The position numbers and the translations under genes are program-made. This document shows, piece after piece, positions 11,550 to 23,300 of a stretch of 64,000 nucleotides of DNA. The DNA comes from Cymbomonas tetramitiformis (Eukaryota > Chlorophyta > Pyramimonadophyceae > Pyramimonadales > Pyramimonadaceae), in assembly GCA_001247695.2 (NCBI GenBank), contig LGRX02035339.1:1-64000 (forward strand). The letters are read 5' to 3'. Position 1 is the first letter of the stretch. Every line of letters starts with the position of its first letter. The notes below the pieces were generated by a model, which worked only from the letters and a program-made list of their open reading frames with translations, did no database searches and was not told the DNA's origin.

Positions 11550-12180
11550 NNNNNNNNNNNNNNNNNNNNNNNNNNNNNNNNNNNNNNNNNNNNNNNNNNN
11601 NNNNNNNNNNNNNNNNNNNNNNNNNNNNNNNNNNNNNNNNNNNNNNNNNNNNNNNNNNNNNNNNNNNNNNNNNNNNNNNNNNNNNNNNNNNNNNNNNNNN
11701 NNNNNNNNNNNNNNNNNNNNNNNNNNNNNNNNNNNNNNNNNNNNNNNNNNNNNNNNNNNNNNNNNNNNNNNNNNNNNNNNNNNNNNNNNNNNNNNNNNNN
11801 NNNNNNNNNNNNNNNNNNNNNNNNNNNNNNNNNNNNNNNNNNNNNNNNNNNNNNNNNNNNNNNNNNNNNNNNNNNNNNNNNNNNNNNNNNNNNNNNNNNN
11901 NNNNNNNNNNNNNNNNNNNNNNNNNNNNNNNNNNNNNNNNNNNNNNNNNNNNNNNNNNNNNNNNNNNNNNNNNNNNNNNNNNNNNNNNNNNNNNNNNNNN
12001 NNNNNNNNNNNNNNNNNNNNNNNNNNNNNNNNNNNNNNNNNNNNNNNNNNNNNNNNNNNNNNNNNNNNNNNNNNNNNNNNNNNNNNNNNNNNNNNNNNNN
12101 NNNNNNNNNNNNNNNNNNNNNNNNNNNNNNNNNNNNNNNNNNNNNNNNNNNNNNNNNNNNNNNNNNNNNNNNNNNNNNNN
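11550..12180. other. assembly gap (631 N)
   Basis: Unresolved bases. The (+) ORF on the left and the (-) ORF on the right both run into it, so the join of the two retroelement pieces is unknown. Confidence 1.
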
Positions 12181-13471
12181 GTCTCATCGCTCTGGGGTTT
12201 CTCGGCCATCATGAGCCAGGCGGGTTGTATCCCAGGGTCATCATTGCCGCGCCTCTTTTGCGTCTCCGCGTACACCAGGTACTTCTTCAGCTGAGCAGGG
12301 GTCAGGAACACCTCGTCCACCAATCCCGCACAAGCAGTGCCCTTTGGAGACTTGTCTCCAGGTGCCTTCCCAGGAGAGCAGCCTGTGATAGTGACGGATC
12401 CCCAATCTTGCCGCCGCGGGACTTCCTGAGAAAGGACACAGAACCGTTTCCCTCATAACCCAGGGTTACGGGGGAGTGGCTGCGCAGCCATCTTCCGCCG
12501 AGGATAACGTCCACTTGTATGCCCAGGGGGAGAATCCGAAGGGCCAGGGCGTTCTCCGTGTAGGTGCCCGTGGTAGTATGCGTGTTGAACTTGGCGTACG
12601 CGGTAGCGCCTGTGATCTTCACAGATCCGTCCGCTAGGGTGACTCGCATCTCGGAGCCAGCCCGCGTCGTGAGACCACACCGCTTAGCACTCTGCTCCGA
12701 GATGAAGTTGTCGGAGGCTCCTGAGTCAATCAACACCTTGACCGTGTGCCCTCTGAGGGTCGCGTAGAACACCAGTAGCAGCGGTCCCTCTTCATCATGC
12801 GCCGCTGCAAGAGTCCCCTCAATGTCGGTCTTCCACTGGACTCCTCCATCCGTGCGTATGCTCTTGCACTTGAGGTTGGGGAGGAGATTGTCCGAGGCGT
12901 CGCGACACTCCTTCGCCGTTTGCCTACACGCGGCGTAGAACTCTTCATCCAGCAAGTCGATGTCTTCGGTCGGGTGGCTGATGAGATCGTCTGCGCTCGC
13001 TGTCAGCAGGGCACCCGTTGAAATGCATTCGCTCGGGGTGGGGCTGACATGAGTGGTATCGCTGGTAGTGGGGCTCACATGAGTGGTGCCGCTGGTGGTA
13101 GGGCTCACGTGGGTGGTACTCACTGTGGGGCTCACATGGGTAGTGCCACTCGCTGTGGGGCTCACGTGGGTAGTGCCGCTCGCTGTGGGGCTCACATGGG
13201 TAGTGGCACTGGTGGTGAGACTGGTATGGGAGGTTCCACTGTGGTCAAGGGGGTCCTCGTCACTCTGCTGGGGGCTGCTGGTGGAGGGATCGAGGACGAG
13301 TTGGTGGGAGCTCGGGTGGTTCTCTTCAGACCTCGCCTCATGAGCTCCAGCTGCCGCCATCCATCTGCTGGGTGTAGCGAAGCGAATCGGCCGAGGAGTC
13401 TTCTTCCATTGCCCCGGGGTCGTCAACGATAGGGTGACTGTCCAGACGGGGCGGCTCGCCCTCTGCTTCAT
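12181..13471 (-). pseudogene. LTR-retroelement protease ORF, frameshifted near its end
   Basis: The frame 13471-12302 encodes a Thr/Ser-rich repeat region, then a retropepsin-type aspartic protease: VKVLIDSGASDNFISE (catalytic D-S-G-A) and, about 70 residues on, VDVILGGRWLRSH. After KIGDPS the sense continues in another frame (DEVFLTPAQLKKYLVYAETQ) until the gap, so one indel lies near 12380. It follows the gag at 13338-14705 and overlaps it; reaching the protease from gag needs a +1 shift. Reverse transcriptase is not seen and may lie in the gap. Confidence 0.65.
13040..13230 (-). repeat. 30-bp coding minisatellite (TTHVSP repeats)
   Basis: Units of about 27-30 bp on the plus strand, such as GTGGGGCTCACATGGGTAGT, repeat about six times. 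On the minus strand they encode ten-residue repeats of TTHVSPTxSG type just ahead of the protease. Confidence 0.85.
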
Positions 13472-14705
13472 GCGCCTTGACAGTGGTCATCTGTTGGGTG
13501 AAGCAGAGCGAGCTGGAGGTGGAGGTCTCCTCCGCCACTTCGAGCGAAGGTTGAGCGCGGTCAGGTGGACCTTCAAGGCTTCCTCCAGGGGTGGTAGGCG
13601 CGTCAGCGGCGTGCTGCGGAGGGGTCCCCTCCGGAGTGGACCCGTCCAGCTGCGGGGGCGAGGAAGGGAATGTGCCTAGAGGGCTGGGCCCCAGCTTCCT
13701 CATCTTGTACTGATGTACCGCGTGCAGACTGCACCAGGCACCAAGCAGGCCCACATCCCCTGTCGTCCCAGGTATCGTGCCCACCTCAGTGTCCAGATTG
13801 CAGAGAGATGCCGAAGACCTCGCTGCTGCTCTTCGCATACCCTCTTTTCCCCACGGTCTGGTACCGGGGAAAGAGTGAGGGCTCGAGGTTGCGATAGCCT
13901 CCAGCTGCTCGGCGGGCGATAGCTCCCTCCACCAGGCTGCGTAGAGGTCGGAGGAGCTGATGCCCAAGGGCTCGAGGGCTTGTTGGCGGCCGTCGTGCGA
14001 GAGAAGGTGCCACAATGCCATGCGCTGATGACCCTCTCTGCGATCTTGAGGTTCGCGAGCGATACGTATTTTCTCCGCCAGCTGGTTGGCGCGGTTTGCA
14101 TGCTCCTGTGGTGCTCGGCTCCCAGAGCGTATGCGACAGTGGGTGCGCTCCCACATCTTGTCCACCAAGGCTTTAGCAGCTTCTGGAGATTTACGCAGAG
14201 CTCTGCTGACCTTTTGCATGGCAACCTCAAGGGGTAGGGAGTACAGCTCCCTCCTCCAATGCCACGCAGTCAGCCTCTTCCGCGGATCCGCGAGGTTGGA
14301 CTGATAGTCCTGTAATGGCAGTACAGCGCGCGGCTGGGGGCGGGGTTCACGAAGGCTCTCGAGGTTGCCATCCATGACGTGGGGCCTGTGGCGGGGGACT
14401 CGCCGGCCCCTCCGACCCTCGATCCTTGCCCGTGTGTATGCAGGGCCGTCATCGAGTGGTAGGGGCGCGTCGTCGAAGGGACCACTCTCTGCAAGGGGGT
14501 GGCTGATCAGGTCATCCCCCGGTAGTGGTGGGGCACCAGCTGAGCGGTAGGTGTGTCGCAGGCGTGTCCCAGAGGCGAAGGCCACACTCTTGGGATGGGG
14601 TCGATGACCCCAGGGATCTCTGCGACCTCGTGCGCGTCGGGGTTCTTCTGGTTCTGACCGCTTCTCCTGGGCGGAGAGGGTCTGATCGCCAGGGGGTGAC
14701 CTCAC
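13338..14705 (-). CDS. gag-like ORF of the same element
   Basis: A 455-codon frame from a GTG; reading upstream in frame meets a TGA about 50 bases before it, so the true start is unsure. The centre is Arg/Gln/Glu-rich helix (WHWRRELYSLPLEVAMQKVS ... KALVDKMWERTH), then WWRELSPAEQLEAIATSS and GTRPWGKEGMRRAAARSSA. This motif order matches the ORF at 6911-7648. A DDLISHP motif occurs both here and before the protease. The C-terminus overlaps the protease frame by at least 134 bp, in +1 relation. No zinc knuckle was seen. Confidence 0.5.
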   Translation of the reverse strand: MRSPPGDQTLSAQEKRSEPEEPRRARGRRDPWGHRPHPKSVAFASGTRLRHTYRSAGAPPLPGDDLISHPLAESGPFDDAPLPLDDGPAYTRARIEGRRGRRVPRHRPHVMDGNLESLREPRPQPRAVLPLQDYQSNLADPRKRLTAWHWRRELYSLPLEVAMQKVSRALRKSPEAAKALVDKMWERTHCRIRSGSRAPQEHANRANQLAEKIRIAREPQDRREGHQRMALWHLLSHDGRQQALEPLGISSSDLYAAWWRELSPAEQLEAIATSSPHSFPGTRPWGKEGMRRAAARSSASLCNLDTEVGTIPGTTGDVGLLGAWCSLHAVHQYKMRKLGPSPLGTFPSSPPQLDGSTPEGTPPQHAADAPTTPGGSLEGPPDRAQPSLEVAEETSTSSSLCFTQQMTTVKAHEAEGEPPRLDSHPIVDDPGAMEEDSSADSLRYTQQMDGGSWSS

Positions 14706-14849
14706 TTCCCCGTAGGGCAGGGTCGGGGACTGGTCGCCGGCCAGTCATTCGTCGTCTTCAGCTGGGGGAAGGCCGTCACCTTCCACGAGTTCGATGCCAG
14801 CGAGTGCTGCCAGGGTCTGGTAACCCTGCTCGTCCTCCTAGGGTAATGG

Positions 14850-15780
14850 TTGTTAAATTTGAAAAACAGCCATGACTTTTGCAATGATCATTTTTTGGTA
14901 CCGCGATCGTGCATGCATAATTTTACAAAAATACTACAAGTCTCCTTAAAAGGGCATCCACTAATTTGTACATTTTCATTCAAATTTCACACGCGCCAAC
15001 CGCCCCTTTTCACCCAAAAGTTTGTAAGGCACATATTGCTAATGATAGCATCACCTTGTATTAAGGTACATATGGCAAGTGAGGTACTAATTGCTAATTG
15101 TTGGCTGTATGCCTTAAAGTGGTACCGGGATAGGTTTCTGTGTGGGGTTGGGGTTCATCAACACGAAATAGAACGCACAAGTTAAAACTTCGGGTGATAT
15201 GAAATGCTAACGTGGTCTCACCTCCCACCAAACCTGGTACACAGCTGACCAATACACTCATCAAGTGTATTGTTCTCGTACAGGTTTACCGGTCCATTTG
15301 CATAGCTTCCCTCATATTGTAAGATTAACTATCCCCAGAACAAGGTGGCATGCAGTCCTCAGCGACAATCAAAAACAAAGATCGGCACCAATTACTCGGC
15401 ACACCTTCCTTCAAAGGTCGGCGTGATCGAAAATTCTTATGATAAATTTTGTTGATATGTTCTAAAGTGTTCTAAAAATTTGAAAACAAGAGTCCAGTCA
15501 TTATTGTGTTTAACTACTTGATGCCTTTGGCCACTTGCTCAGGAGGGAAAGGAGCAGACTACGTAGCAGCGGTATTCCTGTGACTTTCTCCATAGAGGCT
15601 TGTGTGGTTAGCCATCACTTTCTAGAAGGGGGAGCACCCCCAGGGGCAACTGGGTGCAACTTCACTCTACGGACGGAGGTCAACTGATAAATCAGCAGAT
15701 TCCAAGCTTGCACTATTTTGACGGCACTGCGATGGCAACACGAAGGAAGCCATTGGAAACCCTGGCCTCTTCAAACGGAT
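14850..15780. other. AT-rich spacer, no gene seen
   Basis: The stretch between the retroelement and the last exon of the CobW gene is AT-rich and shows no domain on either strand. Its right end must hold the 3' UTR and poly(A) signal of the CobW gene. Confidence 0.5.
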
Positions 15781-15782
15781 GC

Positions 15783-17735
15783 TCATTCTGTAGGCTTGGT
15801 CCACTGAGTTTTCTTGCTTTCTGTGTGAAAGTAGTAGCGACGGCCATATTGGTCCTTGGCACTTGACCATCCGTCAGGCAGAGGAGTGTACAGACAATTC
15901 TTGAACCCCTCCTCGAGAGCCTGTAAGCACACGCGAGAAGTTGTGATCAAGAACAAAACTTCAACGACACACAGAGTGCTTGGCAGATGGTGTAGTCGAG
16001 GCCCTCCCCTCTTGCTAGTTCTATGAGGTCAAGTACCAAGCATACAGGCTGAAGGCAATGGCTGTCCTGCTTTCTAAAACAAAGACTAAGGCGATAGAGT
16101 TGTTCGGGAGTTTACGAGCTCCTCCTCACAAGGAAAATATAACAGGAAAGCAGCAACAAACACGGCTTAGCGGGAGACACACCGCGCGGTCCAGGTTGCG
16201 GCCGATGAACACAAGTTTGTTGACGCGCTTTTCGTCAGGCTTCCAGGGGGAAAGGGCGGGTCCAAAGTTCATCTGCTCATGCACTCCTTGGAAAACAAAC
16301 TTAGTGTCTCCTTGGCCATGAATGCTGAGCACGCCTTTGCTCCGGTAGAGATCTCTCGCCTTTGCTTGCAACAGCTGTTGCATAAAGTCGTTAAAGCTGA
16401 CGTCATCAAGATCACCTTCAATCTGAAAGCCGCAAGACCCAACTTGCGAAAGATCGTGCACCTGTTACGCATACCCAAGAGCATGTTGTTTAGTCATCTG
16501 GAGATGTGGATAGGGGACGATAAAGAGTGGCACCGCGAAGGGTTGCTCCTGTGGAGGCAGAGAACAAGTGTTCACAGGGTAGTGAGGACAAGTAGCCTTA
16601 CTTTTTTCGTCTTTTTCGCGGGCTGAGAGTCTGCTCCATCCAAGAAGTCAGGGTCCACCTCCAGTGTTTTTTCCACAGAGAAAGAACCGACACCAAGGAT
16701 CTTGGCAAGCGGCACCTTTGACTGCTGGCACTCAATTACCTCGGCAAAACCATTAATGCTCGCAATGGTTGACTTGACGTTGGTGAGCTCTTCAGGGGAG
16801 ACCAGGTCAATTTTGTTCAAGAGGATGCGGTCAGCAAATGCCACTTGTTGCACAGCTTCGTTCACAGCGTTATCAGCCTTTTTCTCTTCGATGTGCTCAA
16901 TAATATGCTTGGCATCTGCCAGGCAGAGAATGCTATCGATCTTGTAAAACTCGCCCACCTCCTGGTTGATGTAGAACGTGAACGCCACAGGGGCGGGATC
17001 CGCCAACCCAGTGGTCTCAATCAGGACAGCATCGAATTTCTTGCCCCCATCCAATAGTTGGGTCAGAGCACGAACTAGATCCCCTCGAACAGTGCAGCAA
17101 ACGCAGCCGTTATCCATGGTAACTATGCTTTCAGCCGCCTTCATGTTCTCAGACACCAACGCATCATCAATGGATACCGCACCAAATTCGTTTTCGACGA
17201 CTGCAATTTTCATGCCATGATCGCCTTTCAGAATGTGATTGACCAAAGTCGTCTTTCCGGCACCCAGAAAGCCTGTGATGATAGTCTGCAAAATAATCCA
17301 AACGTACTTTAGCGTCTGTTCAGAGACAGATTGTGCCGCAAGTGAGGCGCGTTGACCACTAGAGTGAACTTACAGGAAGTATTCACTACAGGTGGTCAAA
17401 CGTACAAAGCTACTGTAAGAGAGTAAAGGAGGTAGACATCAGCGCTACAAGGACGAGGAGTGGGTAAACTCTGACGAAGAGTTCCTGAGGGGTGATGCTG
17501 AGATCTACGACCTGAAAAGTGTCTCAGAGGAGCGTATTCCAAGCAGACTCACAATGACAGCAATCTACACAGGAGGGGAGCCGCATATACAACACTGCAG
17601 CCGCATACACGAAGTGACAGCCGCAAAAGCTTCACACCACTCAAACTATCAAAAGGAGCGCCGACTAACCACGGGTGTTTTCTCCGTCTCCGGTAACTCG
17701 TAAAGATCCTCTCCGCCTCCTTGCGCGCTGGCCAT
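15783..17735 (-). CDS. CobW/ZNG-type zinc-chaperone GTPase with C-terminal WW domain, complete
   Basis: Four exons on the minus strand, 17735-17670, 17285-16602, 16461-16183 and 15920-15783, all phase 0 with GT-AG introns, give 388 residues. I chose the ATG at 17735 because it precedes EDLYELPETEKTPVTIITGF, the usual N-terminus of eukaryotic CobW proteins. Visible motifs are Walker A GFLGAGKTT (27-35), the metal site CVCC (83-86), ETTGLADPAP, and NKIDLV for guanine. The CobW C-domain reads LYRSKGVLSIHGQ, FQGVHEQM and FIGRNLD. Family members use GTP to hand Zn2+ to client enzymes. The last 30 residues (LPDGWSSAKDQYGRRYYFHT ... TQWTKP) are a clear WW domain, Trp361 and Trp383 being 22 apart. 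WW domains bind proline-rich ligands. Confidence 0.92.
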
Positions 17736-17924
17736 TCTTTATATTGCTAGTAAACCAACTTTTTTCTTTGAGAACTTTCGCACAAACAGTTTGTTTCGAG
17801 CTCTTTTTGAACGAATTTCTGATGGCGCTGTTGCTGTTGGTGTTGCTCTTGTGGTTCACCTGATTTTTCTAAACCTGTATAAAAATGTCCTGACTACTTG
17901 TATCGTATGACTATCACTGTCAAG

Positions 17925-18193
17925 TGTCATGTCATGTCATGTCATGTCATGTCATGTCATGTCATGTCATGTCATGTCATGTCATGTCATGTCATGTCAT
18001 GTCATGTCATGTCATGTCATGTCATGGCATGGCATGGCATGGCATGGCATGGCATGGCATATGGCATGGCATGGAATGGCATGTCATGTCATGTCATGTC
18101 ATGGCATGGCATGTCATGTCATGTCATGGCATGTCATGTCATGTCATGTCATGTCATGTCATGTCATGGCATGTCATGTCATGTCATGTCATG
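17925..18193. repeat. (CATGT)n / (CATGG)n pentanucleotide microsatellite
   Basis: About 270 bp of uninterrupted 5-bp repeats, ATGTC with an internal block of ATGGC variants around 18025-18115. Both strands stay open in all frames, giving false Met-Ser-Cys-His ORFs. Confidence 0.97.
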
Positions 18194-18228
18194 TACGTGC
18201 ACCGAGGTTAGTTCTGAGTGGAATATTT

Positions 18229-18471
18229 TGCTGGACTTTAGGTTCAGGGTTATTATTATGGGCTCTGATAGCCCCTAGCCTGACCTGTGTCTCTGATCGG
18301 AACCGTGACTCCGCTAGTAGTTAGGATGACAGTACAGTAGTACTAGTACTGTACTGTCAGTCATTATTTCGTATTATCCGGGTTTCCGAGATGCATGATA
18401 AAAGCACTCGGCCGGACTGCTTATGGAGCTTAGCCAGTTCGTTTTCACCGAGCGGAACACCTGTTCTCGCA
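18229..18471 (+). repeat. 5' LTR
   Basis: 243 bp, TGCTGGACTT...TTCTCGCA. By eye it differs from the 3' LTR only by a GT and an AGTACT (8 bp), both inside short repeats. It contains a hairpin with 12-bp arms, GACAGTACAGTA ... TACTGTACTGTC. Confidence 0.93.
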
Positions 18472-18867
18472 GGTTATGCGCGTCACCACTTTCCCGGTAA
18501 TTCTGATGGCACAGCGCCTAGCTGTTGCCATGATTGGCTAAGTTTTGACACCGAGATGGGGTGGGCGCCCCCTTAGGCAGTGGTTTTCTCTTCGCAGTAT
18601 GGCCTCCTTTTGAAGTGGAGATCAGCTTTTTTTGGCATTTATTTGGCAGCAGTATCGTCGCTGGTTATGGTTATGCTTCACGTTCCGCCTGGTCAGCGGA
18701 AAGGACACTCCGCGTTTTGTGGGTCGCTCCCACTATTAGCCACTCGGCTCATGACCTGCTTGATTGTGTTATTGTTTGCTGAGACTCCTGCAGGGATTGG
18801 CCGCTGCGGGATTACCGTCTACTGTCGCACCGCTAGCCCACATTCCCGTCTCACCGTCAATTTTATA

Positions 18868-19830
18868 ATGGATACACCACAGAGGCCGCGTACACGCGCT
18901 AGGGCGCGTAAATTAGCAACTATTTTCGATGATGTTGGAGCGTTAAATGCAGCAACGCCCACAACTCCGCAGTTGGATTCGGCTGCGTCGGAAGCTTCGG
19001 CTGCGGCTGCCACTCTCGTGCACCGGTTGCGCAGAGATTCGTTTGACGTTCAGAGTTCAAAAACTGCAGCAACAAAAGTGCTGGGCGACAAAGCCGCAAA
19101 ACTCCGTGGGGACGAGACATCAGCTTCGGACATTTTTTCTCAGTTGGTGTCAGAGCTTCAGCAGCTTTTCACGCTACAGTCGACGGCATTCGCACCCTTG
19201 TTTGACCTGACTGCTGCTGACACCCCTGTTCTGCCTGCTGCCAATGAACTTTTGTACTCTGTGCTGCTGTTGCTGACTGCGCCAGGGTCTCCTGCCCGTA
19301 ATTGGGTAGAGGCTTCTGGTGCGGATGTTCCTGCTGATGGCAAACGCGCCACCCTGGAGGTGGTGCGTATGCTTGCTGACGCGTCGACTCCGTTCGACGC
19401 GTTGACTGAGCTGCTTGATGTGAAGATTTCTGATGAGTATGACCCTGATGCAGGGATTCGCCTTTTAACAGCTGTCTTCGGGATGCACAGCGTCTGACGA
19501 CGCTGCCCGAAGACGCTGTTAAAAGGCAGTTCCTCTCTGCTCTATCTGGGCCGGCTTACGCCACGCTGGTTGACTCGTTTGCTCGAGCTGACCAGCGTGC
19601 GGTTGTGACTCTGCTCACCCTGCAGGCACGCGTGCGCGAGCAGTACCGCTGCGGGCGGCTCTCGGGCAAGCGCACTGCAGGGCGCCCCATGTCTGTAGCA
19701 TCTTGCACCACTGACACTGGCCTGGCTTCGGCCATTGAGCGGCTCAGTGCTCAGTTGGTCAAGTTGCAGCGGGATGTGGATTCCCTTAAGCAGGGTGGCT
19801 CCAAGCCGCCTCATGGGAAACACACCAAGG
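18868..19830 (+). pseudogene. gag of the LTR element, one frameshift, cut by the hAT insertion
   Basis: The start at 18868 reads MDTPQRPRTRARARKLATIF. The frame stops at 19497 after LLTAVFGMHSV, while the matching sequence continues in another frame (LPEDAVKRQFLSALSGPAYA ... VVTLLTLQARVREQYR) up to the hAT end. Alignment by eye to the intact gag at 47622-49916 supports this: RKLATIF / RNLATIF, NELLYSVLLLL / NQLLFSTLELL, ADGKRATLEVVRML / ADGKRVLLEFARKL. The zinc-knuckle part present in that relative is missing here. Confidence 0.7.
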
Positions 19831-19839
19831 TTAGGTATC

Positions 19840-20100
19840 AATATTCAATATTTTCGATATATTGATATATCGAAATATTGTTATTGATTGATGACGAATT
19901 TGTAGATATTGAAATATTGGATATTGATTGATCGGCGTTGGCGAATATCGAAATTGATTGATCATGTGGTGGTGAATATTGAAATTGATCGATCAGTGGC
20001 GGGGAATATTGATATTGATCGATACCGAAAGTCAATTATCGATATTGATCGATGTCGAAAAGCGAATTCAAATATTGATATTTGAATGACCGTTATTGAT
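19840..20100. repeat. left subterminal GATATTGATTGAT repeats
   Basis: A run of degenerate ATATTG-ATTGATTGAT / GATCGAT words in direct and inverted orientation just inside the left TIR. Similar words fill about 23400-23690 inside the right TIR. In hAT elements such subterminal clusters are transposase binding sites; that role here is inference. Confidence 0.75.
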
Positions 20101-20376
20101 TATCAATATCTCTACAATGCCCATCGATCCTGCGCAATTGAATTTTGCGGAAGCCATTGGTTGATTACCGCGATGTGGAGTTGTGGACAGCCTGGAGCCT
20201 GGACACTGTGGGGGATAGTGGGGGTCTCTTCCTACTATAAAAAAATCGTTTGAATTTTGTCCACCATTGACCATAGACCATTATCATAATTTCTTCATAC
20301 GCCCGACGGGCGTGGTTTTTTCTTTTCTTTTCTTCACTGTCTACCGAATCCCGGAAATCCGCAGATCTGCATTACC

Positions 20377-23300
20377 ATGGGACAACGTGGTAAGGGGAAA
20401 CGCCCTCGCAAGTCGTCTACCACTCCGGTGACCCTGGTTGCTCAAGGGAAAGGGCAGGTGAAACGGACCCAGCAGCACGCTTTTGATGCGCACGGCAGTG
20501 ATGAGACAGAGTATTGGGTGGAGGATATTCTTGCTACCCGCAAGCGTTATGGTGTGGATGAGTGGTTAATTAGATGGGAAGGTCTCCCGGAAGGCAGTGA
20601 CACGTGGGAGCCGCTTGAGAACATCCCCGGGTATGAGGCCGAGATTGAGGCTTTTGCGAAGCGCTTGGAAGTGGCACAACATGAAATCGAGAAGAAGGTT
20701 GCCGCGGATAAGACGAAACGTTCAGCTGAGAAGAATGAGGGTGAAGGTGCGAACTAGCCCCTTCAAAAGTGTGACCTTCGATCGGGAACTTTCAAAGGTT
20801 GACATAGAGCGTAACCTGTATGTATGTAGTTCGTTTCTTTCTCTAATTATTTCTCGTTGCCATCGTCGGTCTATGATGTAGGGGAAGACGCCGATTTCGT
20901 GGATGCACCCGACAATCTTCGCTCGCCATACTGGAAGTTTTTCAAGGTTCGCAAGGAGGGGAAGAAGATCCTCGAGTACATCTGCAAAGAGTGTGAGAAG
21001 CAGGGTGTCGCCTCTCCCAAGGAGTACTGTGGGAACACGTCGAATTTGCGGACACACTTGAACCACTACCACAAGTCCATCGCTGTGAATATCAAGGAGG
21101 AGGCCATCATGGCCGAGTCTGGCGAGGCTGACGAGAGCTGCTGTAAGAAGGGCTCCCTGGAGGCTATTCTTCCGCAGGTGTGCAACCACTTGTATGTATT
21201 TTTCGTAGGTCTTTCGTTTTTCATAACGAACTCCTTTGATGATTCTACACATCGTTCATTACTATTCGATTGTTATTGCTCGACAGATATCAAAAGAGCA
21301 GCGCGATAGCCTGCATAAGAAGATCACCTTGTGGTTGGTTCGACGAGGGAGGCCCTTGTCTTTGTGTGAGCACGACACCGAGTTTCGCGAGGTTTTCGAC
21401 GAAATCTTTCGAGGAGCGTATGTGCCTCCCACTACCCACCTGGTATATGATAACATTTTGACCTTATCCGCGGAGGGCAAGGTCAAGGTCATGGAAGACC
21501 TGAAGCACCTGTTTGCAGAGGGCATTTTGCCTAGCATAGCAGGCGATATTTGGTCTGAAGGGGGCATCGCGATCTTTGGAGTCTTGGTTTACTGGATGGA
21601 TGCTGACTTTAAAATTCAAGAACGTCTCGTGGGGGCTATCCCGTTTTCCGGCGTTCGTCACACTGGTTTGGAGGTCGAGAAGGCGGCTAAAACGGCGTGT
21701 GCGGATTTTGGCATTGGGGAGTTCGGCATTTCTCGTGGGGGGGAGCATGACGAGGAAGTCGTGTACAAGGACACCGTCCGACATTTTGTCCATTGCACAG
21801 TCTCGGACAACGCATCCAACATCGTCAACGGGTGGAAGTGTTTCGACGGGCATGAGTGTAGTTACCACACCCTTGCCTTGACTGTTGGGGCCTTCCTGGA
21901 ACACCCAAAAGTGAAGCAAGTCTTCGTTAAGCTACGTGGAATGACTGGCCACTTCAATCATTCCGTGCTTGGTGCCAAAGTGCTCAACGAATGCCAGAGG
22001 CGACAGGGTCTTGGCGAGACCAAGCCCCCCAAGGATAACGATACGCGGAGTGGATGGGGTGGAGCGTGTAAGAAGGCGACGTGGTACATGAACAACCGGG
22101 TACGTTTTCCAACCTGTCTATGTCTGCTTGGCCTATCATACATATGGTTGCACCTTTCTTCCCAAGATGCTAAAAGGTGCAACAGCCCACATAAATAAGT
22201 GTTGTACGGTAGTTGCTTGCTACGTACTTTTTGCCATGTTGCTTAAATGTGCAGCCGCCCTCATATAGTGAATACGTGGTGTAGCTTGTTGATGCGGGCG
22301 CAGTCGGCGGTGCAACTTTACGATGTGGAGCACACCACGAAGGCCGCGACCGCTGTCGCGAACCTGGACGGCAGTGTTTACAAGGATCATCAACTGCAAG
22401 TTGAGGAGTGGGACATCGTGAGGGAGGCGGTGTACATTCTTCAGTACGCCGCCTCCACAACTGACTTGCTTCAGGGTACATCGTATCCGACGGCCAACCT
22501 GGTGCTCCCGCTGGTTGGGAAGCTTTTTAACATCGCAAGTGATAGCACCACGTTGAGGTATGAGGGCAAGAAAGTAGAGATCCAGGAGACCGCCGTGCAA
22601 GAGGCTCGTCAGAAGTTGTGTGATGATTTGTCAAGCCGATATTTTGAGGACTTGATGGACTGTAAGCTTGAGGACTTGGCCGTGGCCACATTGTTGGATC
22701 CACGGCACAAGAGCTTCAAGTTCAAGTCGGCAACATATTTCATGCGCGGTATCAAAACTACAATCTCAAGTCCTTAGCCCCTTGCATGCCTGCCTTGCCA
22801 GCTCATTTGTTTGTTTCCACTTGCCACTGTATTTGTTCTCAGTGTCAATGTCATACCTTGTTTTTGAGTTTCTACAATGTGGACGTGATGTGCTTCTTGT
22901 TCACAGGTAAGCTCACCAAAGACAAGGCAGTGAGTTGGGCCCGCCACGCATGGGAAAAGGATTGGAAGCCCAAGCAAAGTGGTGAGCCGACGGCCACTGT
23001 CCAAAAGAAGGCCAAGGTGAATGGTGGCCGTGCTGTTGTGACGGTCGCATCTTTCTTAGCAGACAGTGACTCCGATGATGAGGGCGGAGAGGAAGCCATT
23101 GAGTTGATAGAAGTAGGGGAGGCAGAAGATGAGTTAACTAGGTATCTTGGGTATCCTGATTCCAAACCTGAAACTGATGTGAGCGAGTGGTGGAAGGAGC
23201 ACTCGCGGAAGGACCTTCCCAACTTGGGCCGAATGGCCAGGCAGTTTCTTGCTGTGCCCGCGTCCACTGCGGGCGTGGAAAGGGCTTTTTCTAAAGTTGG

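Noticed and set aside
11462..12458. ORFs containing long runs of X
   Set aside because: They exist only because the 631-N gap has no stops.
17898..18324. Met-Ser-Cys-His-Val repeat ORFs
   Set aside because: They are translations of the pentanucleotide microsatellite.
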